Source of the DNA: Cellvibrio sp. KY-YJ-3
GTDB lineage: Bacteria; Pseudomonadota; Gammaproteobacteria; Pseudomonadales; Cellvibrionaceae
Direction of reading: 5' to 3'
Length of the DNA: 64,000 bases
Assembly: GCF_008806955.1 (NCBI RefSeq)
Contig: NZ_CP031727.1
Coordinates: 992,001-1,056,000, forward strand
A model generated the notes under the pieces. It was not told the DNA's origin and searched no databases. It saw only the letters and a program-made list of their open reading frames with translations. Made by a program: the position numbers and the translations under genes. This document shows, in pieces, positions 63,028-64,000 of the stretch. Position 1 is the stretch's first letter. Each line of letters opens with the position of its first letter.

Positions 63028-64000
63028 TTATTGGTCTTGAACGGGTTCGTCGAGACTGGGTTGCAGCACTATGTCCGGTGCAATTTCCGGTTGGGTTTCC
63101 GTGCTCTTGGCCAAGGGCGAACTTTGCAGAAAAATATTCAAGCCTTTGAGCAGATTCAACGCCTCATGCAGCTGGTTGTCTTCCTGTAGCAGCTCGGCAC
63201 TGGTGATGCGGCGGTTGGCTCGCTCTTTACTGGTACTCTCTTTGCCGCCTTTGCCGTTGCCCAAATGGCGCGCCAAATCCGCTTCGGTCACACCGCTGTT
63301 CTGGGCGATTGCGGCAACTTGCACGCGTTCTACTTCTACATCCGGTTCAATGCCTTGCGCCTGAATCGAGCGGCCATTGGGGGTGTAATAGAGTGCGGTT
63401 GTGAGTTTTACAGCGCGGTCATTGCTGATGGGGATGACCGATTGCACCGAGCCTTTGCCAAAGCTGCGGGTGCCCATAATGATGGCGCGTTTGTGATCCT
63501 GCAGGGCGCCGGCGACGATTTCCGAGGCGGAGGCGGAGCCGTCATTGATTAGCACTACCAAGGGTAGACCGCCGGTAATATCACCGGCTTCGGCGTTATA
63601 GCTGATATTGCTGTTATCGAGCCGACCCTGGGTGTAAACCACCTGGCCGCCATCAAGGAATGCATCCACCACTTCGACCGACGCCTGCAATACCCCACCG
63701 GGGTTGTTGCGTAAATCGAGGATAATTCCCTTGGTGTCCTGATTTTTCTTCAGCTGATCCTGAATTTTTTTGCCCATTTCTTTGCCGGTATCCAGCTGGA
63801 ATTGAGCGATGCGAATGTAGAAGTAATCCTGCTCCAACAAGCGGGTGCGCACGCTTTGCACTTTGATAATGTCGCGCAGCAAATCGAAATCGATAGGTTG
63901 ATCGACACCATCGCGCATCACGGTGATTTTAATCGGGCTGTTTTTAGGGCCGCGCATCAGGTTGACCGCTTTGTTTAAATCCATGCCCTTGACGGGTTTA
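63028..64000 (-). CDS. ctpA: S41-family carboxy-terminal protease (CtpA-like), 5' end cut by window
   Basis: 324 codons visible; the start lies beyond the right edge. The visible N-terminus is the end of a PDZ domain (KPVKGMDLNKAVNLMRGPKNSPIKITVMRDG is the region). Catalytic Ser is in LINDGSASASEIVAGAL and Lys in GTRSFGKGSVQSV. The C-terminal 80 residues are low-complexity and end PSLDEPVQDQ. It processes or degrades envelope proteins in the periplasm. Confidence 0.92.
   Translation of the reverse strand, partial: KPVKGMDLNKAVNLMRGPKNSPIKITVMRDGVDQPIDFDLLRDIIKVQSVRTRLLEQDYFYIRIAQFQLDTGKEMGKKIQDQLKKNQDTKGIILDLRNNPGGVLQASVEVVDAFLDGGQVVYTQGRLDNSNISYNAEAGDITGGLPLVVLINDGSASASEIVAGALQDHKRAIIMGTRSFGKGSVQSVIPISNDRAVKLTTALYYTPNGRSIQAQGIEPDVEVERVQVAAIAQNSGVTEADLARHLGNGKGGKESTSKERANRRITSAELLQEDNQLHEALNLLKGLNIFLQSSPLAKSTETQPEIAPDIVLQPSLDEPVQDQ

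Overview
The window looks like a chromosome segment of a Cellvibrio-like gammaproteobacterium (order Cellvibrionales). The main reason is a secreted chitin-active AA10 lytic polysaccharide monooxygenase with serine-rich linkers, a CBM5 and a CBM73 (49796-50989), the architecture I know from Cellvibrio japonicus LPMO10A. A GMC/Tat sugar-oxidation cluster, a lone flavin-dependent halogenase, TonB-dependent uptake, a PEP-CTERM protein and several c-di-GMP enzymes fit a saprophytic polysaccharide degrader. The organism is inferred from gene content only. I saw no rRNA, tRNA, CRISPR array, integrase or transposase.

Layout. 1-2947: periplasmic sugar oxidation (subunit 3, GMC dehydrogenase, Tat-exported TIM barrel). 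3085-6018: large CHASE/PAS/GGDEF/EAL protein. 6123-9371: TonB receptor plus PepSY-TM protein behind a good Fur box. 9543-15924: DNA alkyl transferase, DUF2157/DUF4824 membrane pair, TPR protein, HAD phosphatase and a tryptophan-halogenase-family protein. 16.3-22.9 kb: an AT-rich accessory island holding a GH24 lysozyme with an overlapping LprI-type inhibitor, a Vsr / EcoRII-like endonuclease / C5-methyltransferase set, and a frameshifted DUF1016 nuclease. 22.9-27.6 kb: PEP-CTERM protein, Rrf2-controlled thioredoxin-reductase-like enzyme, ArsR-controlled SRPBCC protein, an esterase and a tiny membrane protein. 27.7-34.0 kb: recQ with a DUF457 gene, a 7TM-GGDEF protein, a membrane protein and a RIO kinase. 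34.1-41.0 kb: S9 peptidase, a PepSY-PepSY-response regulator-histidine kinase operon with a PmrA/BqsR-type box, and an Atm1-type ABC exporter. 41.1-45.1 kb: a CheA-like kinase with PilJ-type sensor, CheY and CheX behind a candidate sigma-54 promoter, converging on a diiron (ODP-like) MBL protein. 45.2-51.0 kb: VF530, Bcr/CflA efflux, cold-shock protein, MsbA-like ABC exporter, LPMO. 51.3-55.6 kb: phoBR with a Pho box and an inverted-repeat element between the genes, ubiCA, HU. 55.7-64.0 kb: DAACS symporter, conserved hypothetical, small envelope protein, hisBHAF, DUF6316, and the YibQ/CtpA envelope pair cut by the window end.

Most promising for novelty: (i) the self-contained CheA/CheY/CheX cassette with its sigma-54 promoter and ODP neighbour; (ii) the lysozyme/inhibitor pair and restriction-repair set in the island, with a perfect 24-bp palindrome next to a frameshifted DUF1016 gene; (iii) two matched operators in front of the Rrf2 gene; (iv) a 104-bp inverted-repeat element inside phoBR. 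Genes were recognised by motif and family memory; no database search was run.
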